The translations under genes and the position numbers were made by a program. Positions 8,645 to 18,382 of a DNA stretch of 64,000 nt are shown here, piece after piece (within the stretch, counting starts at the first letter, position 1; every line of letters starts with the position of its first letter). The notes below the pieces were generated by a model. It made no database searches. It was not told where the DNA came from and saw only the letters and a list, made by a program, of their open reading frames with translations. This stretch comes from Pararhizobium sp. (GTDB lineage: Bacteria > Pseudomonadota > Alphaproteobacteria > Rhizobiales > Rhizobiaceae). The stretch lies in the NCBI GenBank assembly GCA_017794825.1, contig CP051237.1, forward strand, positions 1,550,001 through 1,614,000, read 5' to 3'.

Positions 8645-9588
8645 CTCCGATGATCAGAAATGTCGTTCTGCCTCTGGCGGCGCTGGTCGCGCTGGCGCTC
8701 GTACCGATCTTTGTTATCGACAGCTACACGCGCCACCTGTTCATCATCGCCTTCATTTACGCGATCATCGCATCGAACTGGAATCTGAGCCTAGGCCAGT
8801 GCGGCGTCTTCAATTTCGGGCACCTGACATTCTTCGGTGTGGGCGTCTACACGGCGGCGATCCTCGCCAAGACGGCGGGCGTCAACCCGCTGCTGGCAAT
8901 CGTCGCAGGGGGCATTACGGCGCCGATCGTCGCCTTTCTGATGGCGGCGCCGGTCGCCCGCCTGAAGGGCATCTATGTGGTGCTCGTGACCTTCGCCTTC
9001 AGCCAGCTCGTCATGCAGCTCGTGCTGAGCCAGTCGCAAATCACCGGCGGCGCCGAGGGCATGGTGCGCATTCCCTATCTGGAGATCGGAGACTATTCCT
9101 TTATCCGCGACTACAAGCTCGGCTACTACTATCTGTGTCTCGGCCTGCTCGTGGTCTCAACCATATTCCTCATCCTGATCGCCCGCTCGCCCTTCGGCAA
9201 ATCCCTGAAGGCGGTGCGCGACGCGGAAGACTACGCCGTGTCGCGTGGGATATCGGTGTCGCGGCAGCGAGTTCTGGCGCTGGTTCTCAGCGCCATTTTC
9301 ACCGGCGTCGCCGGCGGCTTCTACGCGATCTATCTGCGGGTCGCCTCCCCGGAAGTCTTCGGTTTCGGCACATTGACGCTTGCGCTGTCGATGCTCTTGA
9401 TCGGAGGGGTTGGAACCACCTACGGACCGATCGTCGCCGCCCTTGCGATATCCTTCGCGACGGAATCGCTGGCCGGAATACGCGGCTTCGAGGAAGCGCG
9501 CTTCATCGTCATCGCCGTCGCCATGATACTGGTTCTGCGGCTTGCTCCAGAGGGCATACTGGGCCTGTTCAGACGGCTGACCGGATGA
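8641..9588 (+). CDS. ABC transporter permease, LivM type
   Basis: A 315-residue permease with the LivM hallmark NWNLSLGQCGVFNFGHLTFFGVGVY near residues 43-66 and the loop SPFGKSLKAVRDAEDYAVSRG. It overlaps the LivH gene by 4 bases (ATGA) and is the last recognised gene of the operon. With it, the operon encodes a complete importer: one binding protein, two ATPases and two permeases. Confidence 0.87.
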   Translation: MTPMIRNVVLPLAALVALALVPIFVIDSYTRHLFIIAFIYAIIASNWNLSLGQCGVFNFGHLTFFGVGVYTAAILAKTAGVNPLLAIVAGGITAPIVAFLMAAPVARLKGIYVVLVTFAFSQLVMQLVLSQSQITGGAEGMVRIPYLEIGDYSFIRDYKLGYYYLCLGLLVVSTIFLILIARSPFGKSLKAVRDAEDYAVSRGISVSRQRVLALVLSAIFTGVAGGFYAIYLRVASPEVFGFGTLTLALSMLLIGGVGTTYGPIVAALAISFATESLAGIRGFEEARFIVIAVAMILVLRLAPEGILGLFRRLTG

Positions 9589-9687
9589 GATCACAATCCG
9601 CGGAAACGGGACGCTATTTCGGTTCCGGGGTATGATTGACCGCGGTTCCATTCTATATCTGGCGGGTTTTCAATAAGTGAGTCTCGC

Positions 9688-9768
9688 ATGCGTTCTTCAG
9701 GGCTGCGCGCGGCCGCGCCGCCGCAATTCGACCATCCGGCACACCTCCGCGCCTCCGTGTCGGCATGA
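9688..9768 (+). CDS. Possible 26-codon leader ORF coupled to the MATE gene
   Basis: ATG at 9688 opens 26 codons, and the TGA overlaps the ATG of the MATE gene (ATGA at 9765-9768). A weak TAAGTGAG lies upstream. The MATE gene itself lacks a clear ribosome-binding site, so coupled translation from this short frame is possible. The peptide has no recognisable features, and it may be chance. Confidence 0.25.
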   Translation: MRSSGLRAAAPPQFDHPAHLRASVSA

Positions 9769-11174
9769 GCGCGCCGGCGAAATTCGTCACCGGCTCGACG
9801 ATGCGTCATGTCATCGTGATGGCGGCGACAGGCTCCGTGGGCCTGGTGTCGATCTTCATCGTCGACGCGCTGAACCTGTTCTACATTTCCATGCTCGGCC
9901 AGTCGGAACTCGCGGCCGTGATCGGCTACGCGGGAACGCTGATCTTCTTCACCGTGTCGATTTCCATCGGCATGTCGATCGCAGGCACCGCGATCACATC
10001 GCGGGCCTTGGGCGCCGAAGACAGGGAGCGGGCGCGACGACTGGCCGGCGCCAGCCTGTTTTTCACCGGTCTTACCACGACGCTTTTCGTCTCCATCGCC
10101 TTCCCGTTTCTCGACGTTCTGGTGGGGCTGCTGGGCGCGACCGGGAGAACCGCGACGCTGACCGTCGAATATATGCGCATCGTGCTGCCATCTCTCCCGG
10201 TCATCGCAGTCGGCATGAGCATGGCCGGCCTGTTGCGTTCGACAGGGGACGCCAAGCGGGCAATGTACATCACCCTGATCGGCGGCGCAGCGACCGCCGT
10301 ACTCGACCCGATCTTCATTTTCGCTCTCGACCTCGGCATCCATGGCGCAGCCATATCGACCGTGATCTCGAGGTTCACGATCGTCTTCGCCGGATATTAC
10401 TTTCTGCGCAAAGTTCACGACCTGCTTGCATTGCCGTCCTCCGCCGTACTGGCGCGAGCCCTGCGACCCTATTTCGCGGTCGCAGGACCGGCGATCATGA
10501 CGCAGCTCGCCACCCCGGTAGGCAACGCCTTCGTCACCTTCGAGATTGCCTCCTATGGCGATTCCGCCGTCGCCGGCTGGGCGGTGGTCGGTCGAATCAT
10601 TCCGGTGGCGTTCGGAGCGTTGTTCGCGATGTCGGGCGCCGTCGGTCCGATCCTCGGGCAAAACTACGGCGCCCAGCGGTATGACCGACTGCGCAGCACG
10701 ATGCGCAATTCCTATTTCCTGATGACGATCTATGTTGCTGTGATGTGCGTCATACTCGCGCTTGGCCGCAACCAGATCGCGGCGCTCTTCGACGCAACCG
10801 GCGAGGCCGGAGACCTTGTCCGGTTCTTCTGCCTGTTCGTCAGCTTCTCGTTCCTGTTCAACGGTCTGCTGTTCGTCTCAAACGCCGCCTTCAACAATCT
10901 GGGCTACGCCTTCTATTCGACCGTGTTCAACTGGGGCCGGTCCGCGGGCGTGATACCGCTGGTGTGGCTGGGATCATTGCTGTACGGCGCGGAAGGGGCG
11001 CTTGCAGGATTCGGCCTGAGCGGCGTTATTTTCGGGCTTGGCGCCGCATTCACGTGCCTGAAGGTGATCGACCGCATCGCAAAAACCAAGCCGCCCAAAC
11101 CACCGCACGAACCAGACATGCGGTTCCCGCCGACCGCCAATTCCCCTTTCACCAGCGGCAAGGCGGCGACCTGA
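9765..11174 (+). CDS. MATE family efflux transporter
   Basis: A 469-residue inner-membrane protein with two MATE halves and about twelve hydrophobic helices. Diagnostic stretches are LNLFYISMLGQSELAAVIGYA in helix 1-2 and GAVGPILGQNYGAQRYDRL in the second half. MATE proteins export drugs or metabolites by Na+ or H+ antiport. The C-terminal ~25 residues are hydrophilic and proline-rich. It is separated from the Liv operon by about 175 bases and converges on the patatin gene, with only two bases between stops, so it is probably not part of the upstream pathway. Confidence 0.88.
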   Translation: MSAPAKFVTGSTMRHVIVMAATGSVGLVSIFIVDALNLFYISMLGQSELAAVIGYAGTLIFFTVSISIGMSIAGTAITSRALGAEDRERARRLAGASLFFTGLTTTLFVSIAFPFLDVLVGLLGATGRTATLTVEYMRIVLPSLPVIAVGMSMAGLLRSTGDAKRAMYITLIGGAATAVLDPIFIFALDLGIHGAAISTVISRFTIVFAGYYFLRKVHDLLALPSSAVLARALRPYFAVAGPAIMTQLATPVGNAFVTFEIASYGDSAVAGWAVVGRIIPVAFGALFAMSGAVGPILGQNYGAQRYDRLRSTMRNSYFLMTIYVAVMCVILALGRNQIAALFDATGEAGDLVRFFCLFVSFSFLFNGLLFVSNAAFNNLGYAFYSTVFNWGRSAGVIPLVWLGSLLYGAEGALAGFGLSGVIFGLGAAFTCLKVIDRIAKTKPPKPPHEPDMRFPPTANSPFTSGKAAT

Positions 11175-11176
11175 AT

Positions 11177-12073
11177 CTACGGATCGGCCTTGCCCGCAAA
11201 GGCCATGATCGCATCGAGCGAATATTTCAGCTCGTCACGGATGGGGGTCGTGGCTTCGAGAATTTCCTCCGCCTTGAAGAAGTCGAGCACCCGGAAAGCG
11301 CTGACGTCCGGACGCAGGAAAATATGCGGGCTCGCGGCCTTGAGCTTCATGGCGATGATCGACTGCATCATGATCTGGCTCGATCCGTAGATCAGGTCGA
11401 CGGTCGTCGGACAGTCCTCGCTCGTGCCGCTCGGCCTGCCCACGACATCGATGCCGATGATGATATCGGCAAGACCGGCGAGATGGTCATAGGGCACAGG
11501 ATTGAAGATGCCGCCATCGATCATGTAGCGATTGTTGCACAGGACGGGGCGGAACAGGGCCGGTATCGCCGACGAGGCGGCAATCGCATTGTAGAGATCT
11601 CCGCTCTCGCAAACGGCCTCTTCCTGCGCATAGAAATCGGTGACGATGATCTTCATCGGGATTTCGAGATCTTCAAACCGTTTGGGAAGGCTTTCAGGCA
11701 GGAAGGCCGGCAGGGTCCGTTCGATATTGAACTGGCCAAGACGAAATCCGCCGGAGAACATGTCGCCCATACTGTAGGGCCGCGACTTCCAGATGCGGCT
11801 GATGACTTCGCTGCGCTTCGAAAAGACGGACAATACGCTTTCGCGAACCTCGCGGCCCGTCATGCCTGCGGCCATGCCCGATCCGATGATCGATCCTATC
11901 GACGCGCCTGAAATCGCAACGGGTCTGATGCCCAGTTCGTCGAGCGCCTCGATCACATGGATATGGGCGACGCCGCGCGCGCCGCCGGCGCCGAACGCGA
12001 CGGCGACCGTGGGCTCGCCGGAAATACGATGGACGGACGAGATATCTTCCGAAAGCGCTGGCTGGCTCTGCAT
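11177..12073 (-). CDS. Patatin-like phospholipase
   Basis: About 298 residues from the ATG at 12073; the frame is open further upstream but lacks patatin-like sequence there. The oxyanion-hole motif GAGGARG, the nucleophile motif GASIG (Ser-Asp dyad serine) and the DGG in MIDGGIFNPVP (catalytic Asp) are all present, so it should be an active acyl hydrolase of the RssA/YchK bacterial patatin type. There is no signal peptide, so it is cytoplasmic or membrane-associated. It is a single gene, convergent with the MATE gene; the substrate is unknown. Confidence 0.88.
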   Translation of the reverse strand: MQSQPALSEDISSVHRISGEPTVAVAFGAGGARGVAHIHVIEALDELGIRPVAISGASIGSIIGSGMAAGMTGREVRESVLSVFSKRSEVISRIWKSRPYSMGDMFSGGFRLGQFNIERTLPAFLPESLPKRFEDLEIPMKIIVTDFYAQEEAVCESGDLYNAIAASSAIPALFRPVLCNNRYMIDGGIFNPVPYDHLAGLADIIIGIDVVGRPSGTSEDCPTTVDLIYGSSQIMMQSIIAMKLKAASPHIFLRPDVSAFRVLDFFKAEEILEATTPIRDELKYSLDAIMAFAGKADP

Positions 12074-12208
12074 AATCGGCTTTCCCGGACGGCATGACGC
12101 CGGACGGACGATCCATCCGGTCGGCATAAATCGAATGTGCGCCGTTAGCGGCGGGAGTTCAAGTGCAGTGCGACAAACAGGCACGGAGCTGTTTGACGCG
12201 AACCACGC

Positions 12209-12769
12209 TCAATCCGGTTCATGAATAAAAAAATGCATGGCGGTGTCGCCAAACGCGCGGCGCTCCAGCAATCGGTACGAATGGTCCACTTCCGGCGTGA
12301 CGGTCGCGCGTTCTTCCAGCACTGCAAGAGCCCCGGCCCTCAGCCAGTTTCCACGCGCCGCCGCATCGAGCGCGCGTTCGCCCAGACCCCTTTCATAGGG
12401 AGGATCCGCGAAGAGGATATCAAACGGCTCCATCGCCTGGATATCTCCAAGCGCCGTGGCGTCGCGCCGGTAGAGTTTCGACCGTCCCTGCGCCTGCAAG
12501 GCGTCCACGTTGGAGCGTATGAGCGCGCGCCCTTGCGCGGACTGTTCCACGAAGAGGACAAAAGACGCGCCGCGAGACAGGGCTTCCAGCCCCACTGCGC
12601 CGGTTCCGGCGAACAGGTCGAGAACCCGGCTGCCCTCCACGTCCATGTCGAGGCCGTGCGCAAGAATATTGAACAGCGATTCCCGGGCGCGGTCTGTCGT
12701 CGGCCGGATCGACGCGCCTCGGGGCGCGGCAAGCCGATGACCGCGAAAACTACCGCCGACGATCCGCAT
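12209..12769 (-). CDS. rsmD: 16S rRNA (guanine966-N2)-methyltransferase RsmD
   Basis: A 186-residue SAM-dependent methyltransferase acting on G966 of 16S rRNA in the 30S subunit. Family hallmarks are the start MRIVGGSFRGHRLAAP, TDRARESLFNIL, the SAM loop DLFAGTGAVGLEALSRGA and the catalytic FADPPYERG (DPPY). The length matches the family. The start at 12769 lies inside the end of the pseudouridine synthase gene (20-base overlap), so the two rRNA-modification genes are co-transcribed. Confidence 0.93.
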   Translation of the reverse strand: MRIVGGSFRGHRLAAPRGASIRPTTDRARESLFNILAHGLDMDVEGSRVLDLFAGTGAVGLEALSRGASFVLFVEQSAQGRALIRSNVDALQAQGRSKLYRRDATALGDIQAMEPFDILFADPPYERGLGERALDAAARGNWLRAGALAVLEERATVTPEVDHSYRLLERRAFGDTAMHFFIHEPD

Positions 12770-14003
12770 CGCTTCCGCGCGGCTTGCGTCCGGCCGGACG
12801 GGGTTTGGGCTTGCCGGCGCCCGTTTTCGCGCCAGGCTTGCCGGAGGATTTCTTCGCAGCCTTCGCCGGTCCGACGGGACGCGCGCCTGGCGCCATCCAG
12901 ACGTTGGAGCCGCGATTGCGTTGCGGAGCGGGTTTGCGCTGCGGCTTGTCGTCATCGCCGAAGGATGACTTGCCGCCTCTGGCGTCGCCGCCGTCAGGTC
13001 TGCCGCGTTTTGCGTCTCCGGCGCGCTCGGAACGGCCGTCTGATTTCTTGAAGTCCTTGGGCGGCCGCTCCGGCTTTTCGGCGTCCGGACCATGCTTGAG
13101 CAGCGGCGCATCGAAATTGGCGCCGGCCGCCAGCGCGAGACGTTCGCCCAGTTGCTCGCGCAGCAGGCGGCTGCGCACTTCCGATACGCCGCCTTCCGGC
13201 ATATCGCCGAGCTGGAACGGACCATAGGACGTGCGTATCAGGCGATTGACCTCCAGACCGAGGGCGCCAAGCACATTCTTGATCTCGCGGTTCTTGCCTT
13301 CGCGCAAACCCATCGTGATCCAGACATTGGAACCCTGGACGCGGTCGAGCACGGCTTCGATGCCGCCGTAAAGCACGCCGTCAACCGCAATGCCTTCCTG
13401 CAGTCTGTCGAGTTCGGCCTGCTCGATCTTGCCATGGGCGCGCACACGGTAGCGGCGCAGCCAACCGGTTGACGGCAATTCAAGCGTCCGGGCGAGGCCT
13501 CCGTCGTTGGTCAGCAGCAGCAAGCCTTCCGTATTGATATCAAGACGCCCGATGGACATGACGCGCGGCATCGTGTTGGGCAGCTTTTCAAAGACCGTTG
13601 GACGGCCTTCGGGATCCTTGTGCGTGGTCACGAGGCCGATCGGCTTGTGGTAAAGCCAAAGCCGGGTCCGTTCGATCGCGCGGATCGGCGCGCCGTCCAC
13701 CTCGATCCGGTCCTTGAGCGTGACATTGACGGCCGGCGACTGCAGCACCTCGCCATTCAGGCTGACACGGCCCTCGGCGATCATGCGTTCGGCGTCGCGA
13801 CGCGAGGCGACGCCGGCGCGCGCGAGGCGCTTTGCGATGCGTTCCTCGCTGTTTTCGTCGACGCTGACCACCGGCGCGCGATCTGGTTTTGCGGCCGGCT
13901 TTCCGGTCGGCTTCTTGCCGCCGCGGCCGGCGCCGCCTTTCCCGCCGCCCGGCCTTTTGCCAAATTTCGGGGATTTGGCCTTCGGGGACCGATTTTCCAC
14001 CAT
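12750..14003 (-). CDS. rRNA pseudouridine synthase, RluB/RsuA family, with basic low-complexity tails
   Basis: 417 residues. Residues 1-50 are rich in Lys, Gly and Pro, followed by an S4 RNA-binding domain (RIAKRLARAGVASRRDAERM) and the synthase core with catalytic Asp in IGRLDINTEGLLLLTND. The last ~130 residues are again Lys/Arg/Gly/Pro-rich with RGSNVWMAPGARP. It converts a uridine of 23S or 16S rRNA to pseudouridine. The disordered basic ends are common in alphaproteobacterial members and are probably RNA-binding. It overlaps rsmD downstream and is divergent from tadA, with a 44-base gap. Confidence 0.9.
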   Translation of the reverse strand: MVENRSPKAKSPKFGKRPGGGKGGAGRGGKKPTGKPAAKPDRAPVVSVDENSEERIAKRLARAGVASRRDAERMIAEGRVSLNGEVLQSPAVNVTLKDRIEVDGAPIRAIERTRLWLYHKPIGLVTTHKDPEGRPTVFEKLPNTMPRVMSIGRLDINTEGLLLLTNDGGLARTLELPSTGWLRRYRVRAHGKIEQAELDRLQEGIAVDGVLYGGIEAVLDRVQGSNVWITMGLREGKNREIKNVLGALGLEVNRLIRTSYGPFQLGDMPEGGVSEVRSRLLREQLGERLALAAGANFDAPLLKHGPDAEKPERPPKDFKKSDGRSERAGDAKRGRPDGGDARGGKSSFGDDDKPQRKPAPQRNRGSNVWMAPGARPVGPAKAAKKSSGKPGAKTGAGKPKPRPAGRKPRGSDADRRR

Positions 14004-14047
14004 CTATTGATTCCTATCAGGAGCGAGTTGCTCTATTACACCGCAAT

Positions 14048-14503
14048 ATGTCGACGACAATGCGTTTTATGGATGTTGCGCTTGAAGAAGCCAGGCTCGC
14101 CGCCGAACGCGGCGAAGTGCCGGTGGGCGCTGTCATCGTCCACAAAGGCGAGATCGTGGCGCGTTGTGGAAATCTCACACGCGCCACAAACGACGTAACG
14201 GCCCATGCAGAAATCGCGGCCATCAGAAGCGCCGGGGAGAAAATCGGAAGCGAGCGGCTTTGCGAATGCGACATGTATGTCACGCTGGAGCCTTGCGCCA
14301 TGTGCGCTGCGGCGATTTCGTTCGCCCGCATCCGGCGGCTGTATTTCGGAGCAGAGGACGCCAAGGGCGGCGGCGTGGTGAATGGCGTGAGATTCTTCGA
14401 CTCCGCGACCTGCCACCACCGTCCTGAAGTCTATTCCGGATTCTCCGAAAAAGCAGCCGAAAGCCTGCTCAAATCATTTTTCGCCGAACGCAGGAAGCGC
14501 TGA
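14048..14503 (+). CDS. tadA: tRNA-specific adenosine deaminase TadA
   Basis: A 151-residue zinc deaminase that makes inosine at position 34 of tRNA-Arg(ACG). The AHAEIAAI motif (His ligand and catalytic Glu) and EPCAMCAAA (two Cys ligands) are intact, as is RRLYFGAEDAKGGG. The ATG at 14048 has only a distant AGGAGCGAG; in-frame ATGs at 14060 and 14069 are alternative starts and give a typical N-terminus too. Confidence 0.92.
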   Translation: MSTTMRFMDVALEEARLAAERGEVPVGAVIVHKGEIVARCGNLTRATNDVTAHAEIAAIRSAGEKIGSERLCECDMYVTLEPCAMCAAAISFARIRRLYFGAEDAKGGGVVNGVRFFDSATCHHRPEVYSGFSEKAAESLLKSFFAERRKR

Positions 14504-14511
14504 TCAAGTGA

Positions 14512-15105
14512 TCAGAAGGGCCAAAGCCTCAAGGTCTTTTTCTGCTTGGCTTCCGCTTCGCGACGCTTTTCCTTGTCGTACTCGGTTTCACCCAGCTCGC
14601 CGACAGGCGCCGAATCAGCCGGTTCGCGATACGCCATGGGCGGATCGCTCAGCGTACGGCGATCCGAATAGGCGCCCTTGGCGTTGGCCTTGGCTTCACG
14701 GAACTTCTCCCACTGTTCCTGGCTCACATTGTCGTCAGGACTCGCCAGCGGGGACGTGTACGGTTTGTTGTCGCGATTGACGGAAGCCGTTTCGCGCAGC
14801 CGCGCCCTGGTTTCTTCCGGCGATTCAAGCCAGGCGGGATTGTCCTTCGTGGCCAGGCTCTGCTGTGGCTGCGGCAGCGCGACTCCTTCCGGCGGCTCGA
14901 CAATATCCGGCCGCGGCTTGTAGTCGGTCTTCTGGGTCTTGCCCGGCGATCCGATCGAGGCGATGCTCGTTATGTCTTGCAGCAACTGCGCGTTCTGTGA
15001 CGTGCCCGTGCCGTAGGTCGGTCCGCCAAGGCAGCCCGAAAGAATGACTGGAACCGCTGTCGCACCGGCAATGACGCAACTCGACCGGAATGTACTTCGC
15101 TTCAT
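14512..15105 (-). CDS. Putative lipoprotein of unknown function
   Basis: 197 residues. A signal sequence ends in the lipobox VILSGC, so Cys ~25 would be lipidated after cleavage. The mature part is hydrophilic, with many Pro, Asp and Glu residues (PRPDIVEPPEGVALPQPQQ) and a charged C-terminus ending in KKTLRLWPF, and looks largely disordered. I recognise no domain. It lies downstream of ileS in the same direction, separated by about 190 bases, and is convergent with tadA. Confidence 0.75.
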   Translation of the reverse strand: MKRSTFRSSCVIAGATAVPVILSGCLGGPTYGTGTSQNAQLLQDITSIASIGSPGKTQKTDYKPRPDIVEPPEGVALPQPQQSLATKDNPAWLESPEETRARLRETASVNRDNKPYTSPLASPDDNVSQEQWEKFREAKANAKGAYSDRRTLSDPPMAYREPADSAPVGELGETEYDKEKRREAEAKQKKTLRLWPF

Positions 15106-15294
15106 TTAACTGGTTATCCCGTTTCCCACCTCACGCCCCGCGGAGCGCACGCCAAAATTCGAACAGTCCAACTCGTGTCCGGCTTGACTGTCGAATCCGG
15201 CAATATTTGGGAGAATTGTAACCGAATTCGCCTTCAGTCGCAAATTTGAAGATGCGAACCCCGGTTTCGACTCTCCCATGACAGCGTCATGCGG

Positions 15295-18243
15295 CTATCC
15301 CAGCCTGCCGAGCGCCTGCAATTCATGCAGCGCCGCCGCGTCTCTCGCAGACACATCCGGAAACGCCGGATCCGAACCCACGTCGTCGGTCAAACGCCAA
15401 GAGCGAGCGCATTTGCGGCCATTAGCAAGAGCCGGTTCGACGCTCACGCCCGCGATTTCCGGCATCCGGAATGCGGCGGACGGACCGTCGCCCTCCTTCA
15501 CCACAATGCCAGAGGTGATGCAGATCTCCTCGAAATCCCGGCCTTCCAGCGCTTTGCGCAATTCGCCGTCGGCGATGTGGACAATGGGCGCCGCCTCCAG
15601 TGACGATCCGATGCGCTTTTCGCGACGCTCGATCTCGAGGGCGCCGGTCACGACCCGTCGAACCGTGCGAATGCGACGCCAGTTGGCGGCAAGCGCTTCG
15701 TCCAGCCATTCGGCCTCGACTGTCGGGAACTGCGCCAGGTGAACTGATTCCGCGTCCGGATACCGCATCAGCCATGCCTCTTCCATGGTGAAGGGCAGCA
15801 TCGGCGCAAGCCAGCACGCAAGACAGTCGAAGATCTTCCTCACTGTCTGCAGCGCTGCCTTCCTGCGGATGCTCGACGGCGCGTCGCAGTAGAGCGCATC
15901 CTTGCGGATATCGAAATAGAAGGCTGACAGATCCACGCTTGCGAAATCGATGAGCGCGCGGGCGATCGTCTTGAAATCGAAATCGTCATAGCCACGGTTG
16001 ACCAGCGCCTCGAGTTCAACCAGCCGGTGGAGCATGTATCGTTCGAGCTGCGGCAAATCGGCATAGGCGACCTCGTCTCCCTCGTCATGCGAGAGGGTGC
16101 CGAGCATCCAGCGTATGGTGTTGCGCAGCTTGCGGTACGCGTCGATATTGGTCTGGATCGTCGCCTTGCCAAGACGCTGGTCTTCCCAATAGTCGGTCGT
16201 CATGACCCATAGACGCAGAATATCGGCGCCTGACTGGTTCATGATTTCCTGCGGCGTGACCGTATTGCCCTTGGATTTGGACATCTTCTCGCCGTTCTCG
16301 TCCATGGTGAAGCCATGGGTCACGACGGCGTTGTAGGGCGCGCGGCCGCGCGTCGCGCAGCTTTCGAGCAGCGAGGAATGGAACCAGCCGCGATGCTGGT
16401 CCGAGCCCTCCAGATAGACATCGGCGGGCCATTTCAGGTCAGGCCGGTCTTCCAGCGTGAACGTGTGCGTGCTTCCGGAATCAAACCAGACGTCGAGAAT
16501 GTCGGTGACCTTGGCCCAGCGGTCCTTGTCGTCGCGGCCTTCAAGGAAACGATCCTTCGCGCCGTCTTCGAACCAGGCGTCCGCGCCCTCGGCTTCGAAA
16601 GCCTCGAAGATGCGCCGGTTCACAGTTTCGTCGACAAGAACTTCGCCGTCTTCATCCACGAACACTGTGATCGGCACGCCCCAGGCGCGCTGCCGCGACA
16701 GCACCCAGTCAGGCCGCGTCTCGATCATTCCGCGCAGGCGCCGTTGGCCACCGACGGGAACGAAACGCGTGTCGTCGATCGCCTTCAGCGATCGCTGACG
16801 CAACGTCGTTCCGTCTTGGAATTCCTTGTCCATATGGACGAACCATTGCGGCGTGTTGCGGAAGATCACCGGCTTCTTGGAACGCCAGGAATGCGGATAG
16901 GTGTGTTTCAGCCGGCCTCGGGCAAACAGCATTTCGGCTGCGATCAGAGCAGCGATCACGCGCTTGTTGGCGTCGCCCTTCTTGCCCTTGTCGTCGATGA
17001 CCCGCGCAGCGCCATCCGGCGCCTCCGGACCGAAGCCCGGCGCATCCTTGGTGTAATAGCCGTCGTCTCCGACCGGAAATGGAATCGCCACATCGAGGCC
17101 GCGCGCGGCGAGTTCGCGCGCGTGATCCATCCACGCCTCGAAGTCCTCGCGGCCATGGCTCGGCGCCGTGTGCACGAAGCCGGTGCCGGCGTCGTCGGTG
17201 ACATGATCGCCTTCAAGCAGCGGCACCGGAAAGTCATAACCGATGTCGGAGAGCGGATGCGCGCACGTGATATGCCGCAACTCGACGCCGGACACATCGC
17301 GCAGCCGGCTGTATTCCAGTTTCGCCTTGGCGAAGCTTTCCTCGGCCAAGGCGTCGGCAAATATCAACTTCTCGCCCGGCCGAGGTCCGAACTCATTCTC
17401 GGCCGCCGTGACTTCATAGAGGCCATAGCTGATGCGCGGCGAAAAACAGATTGCGCGGTTGCCCGGGATCGTCCATGGCGTGGTTGTCCAGATGACCACG
17501 AACGCGCCCTGCAACTCCTCGACCTTTGCGGCCAGTTCGGCCGAGTCCGGTTTCGCGCCCCAGTCTATGACCGGAAACTTCACCCAGACCGTGTCGCTTT
17601 CGTAATCCTGATACTCGACTTCGGCCTCGGCGAGCGCCGTGCGCTCGACAACCGACCACATGACGGGTTTCGAACCGCGATAGAGCTGGCCGAGAGCGGC
17701 GATCTTCATCAGTTCGCCGGCGATCCGCGCCTCGGCGTGGAAATTCATCGTCGTGTAGGGCTGTTCGAAATCGCCCTCGATGCCGAGCCTGTGGAACTCC
17801 TCCGTCTGAACCTCGATCCAGTGACTGGCGAATTCACGGCATTCCCGCCGGAATTCGTTGATCGGCACCTCGTCCTTGTTCTTGCCCTTGGCCCGATACT
17901 GCTCCTCGATCTTCCATTCGATCGGCAGACCATGGCAGTCCCAGCCCGGCACGTAGTTGCTGTCATAGCCGCGCATCTGGAAAGAGCGGGTGATGACGTC
18001 CTTCAGGACCTTGTTGAGCGCATGGCCGATATGGATGTTGCCGTTGGCATAGGGCGGGCCGTCATGCAGCACGAATTTCGGTCGGCCGGCGGCGTCCTCG
18101 CGCAGTTTGCGATAGAGGTTCATGTCCTCCCAGCGCTTCACGAGGTCGGGCTCCATCTTCGGCAGGCCGGCGCGCATCGGAAAGTCGGTCTTCGGGAGGA
18201 AGAGCGTGCGTGAATAGTCCAGTTGTTCTTTGGTGTCGGTCAT
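15295..18243 (-). CDS. ileS: Isoleucyl-tRNA synthetase
   Basis: A 982-residue class I synthetase charging tRNA-Ile. It has the HIGH motif in [15 protein letters not shown], the KMSKS loop in [14 protein letters not shown], and the CP1 editing domain around [16 protein letters not shown]. The C-terminal zinc module found in many bacterial IleRS is degenerate: of the four cysteines only one remains (KCARSW), and the second pair is replaced by [11 protein letters not shown]. The start at 18243 (MTDTKEQL) is preferred over an ATG three codons upstream at 18252. It is downstream of ribF in the same direction but separated by about 250 bases. Confidence 0.95.
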   Translation of the reverse strand: MTDTKEQLDYSRTLFLPKTDFPMRAGLPKMEPDLVKRWEDMNLYRKLREDAAGRPKFVLHDGPPYANGNIHIGHALNKVLKDVITRSFQMRGYDSNYVPGWDCHGLPIEWKIEEQYRAKGKNKDEVPINEFRRECREFASHWIEVQTEEFHRLGIEGDFEQPYTTMNFHAEARIAGELMKIAALGQLYRGSKPVMWSVVERTALAEAEVEYQDYESDTVWVKFPVIDWGAKPDSAELAAKVEELQGAFVVIWTTTPWTIPGNRAICFSPRISYGLYEVTAAENEFGPRPGEKLIFADALAEESFAKAKLEYSRLRDVSGVELRHITCAHPLSDIGYDFPVPLLEGDHVTDDAGTGFVHTAPSHGREDFEAWMDHARELAARGLDVAIPFPVGDDGYYTKDAPGFGPEAPDGAARVIDDKGKKGDANKRVIAALIAAEMLFARGRLKHTYPHSWRSKKPVIFRNTPQWFVHMDKEFQDGTTLRQRSLKAIDDTRFVPVGGQRRLRGMIETRPDWVLSRQRAWGVPITVFVDEDGEVLVDETVNRRIFEAFEAEGADAWFEDGAKDRFLEGRDDKDRWAKVTDILDVWFDSGSTHTFTLEDRPDLKWPADVYLEGSDQHRGWFHSSLLESCATRGRAPYNAVVTHGFTMDENGEKMSKSKGNTVTPQEIMNQSGADILRLWVMTTDYWEDQRLGKATIQTNIDAYRKLRNTIRWMLGTLSHDEGDEVAYADLPQLERYMLHRLVELEALVNRGYDDFDFKTIARALIDFASVDLSAFYFDIRKDALYCDAPSSIRRKAALQTVRKIFDCLACWLAPMLPFTMEEAWLMRYPDAESVHLAQFPTVEAEWLDEALAANWRRIRTVRRVVTGALEIERREKRIGSSLEAAPIVHIADGELRKALEGRDFEEICITSGIVVKEGDGPSAAFRMPEIAGVSVEPALANGRKCARSWRLTDDVGSDPAFPDVSARDAAALHELQALGRLG

Positions 18244-18354
18244 CTGTTTCAAGTTCTGATCTGGTCCGCCCGGCTATCGCCGTTGCGGTTCTGGCGCGCA
18301 GCGTCGGAATGCATTGTCTGGATTGATCGCGCCCACTGGACGCAGCGGAGGGTT

Positions 18355-18382
18355 CCCGGACTTCCTTGATCAGGAAGCCGGG
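18355..18382. other. Hairpin in the ribF-ileS gap
   Basis: CCCGG-A-CTTCCT and AGGAAGCCGGG form an 11-base-pair stem with one bulged A and a five-base loop. There is no U-run on either side, so it is not an obvious terminator. It lies about 110 bases upstream of ileS, in its likely leader. The rest of this 250-base gap shows nothing I can name. Confidence 0.35.

Noticed and set aside
9591..10661. 356-codon leftward frame over the MATE gene
   Set aside because: His/Arg/Asp-rich shadow composition with no hydrophobic or domain pattern; the MATE gene on the sense strand is unambiguous.
10745..11911. 388-codon rightward frame spanning the MATE and patatin gene ends
   Set aside because: It crosses two convergent genes and reads one out of frame and the other antisense.
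16315..18213. 632-codon frame antisense to ileS
   Set aside because: Long antisense frames are expected in high-GC genes; ileS shows HIGH and KMSKS on the other strand.
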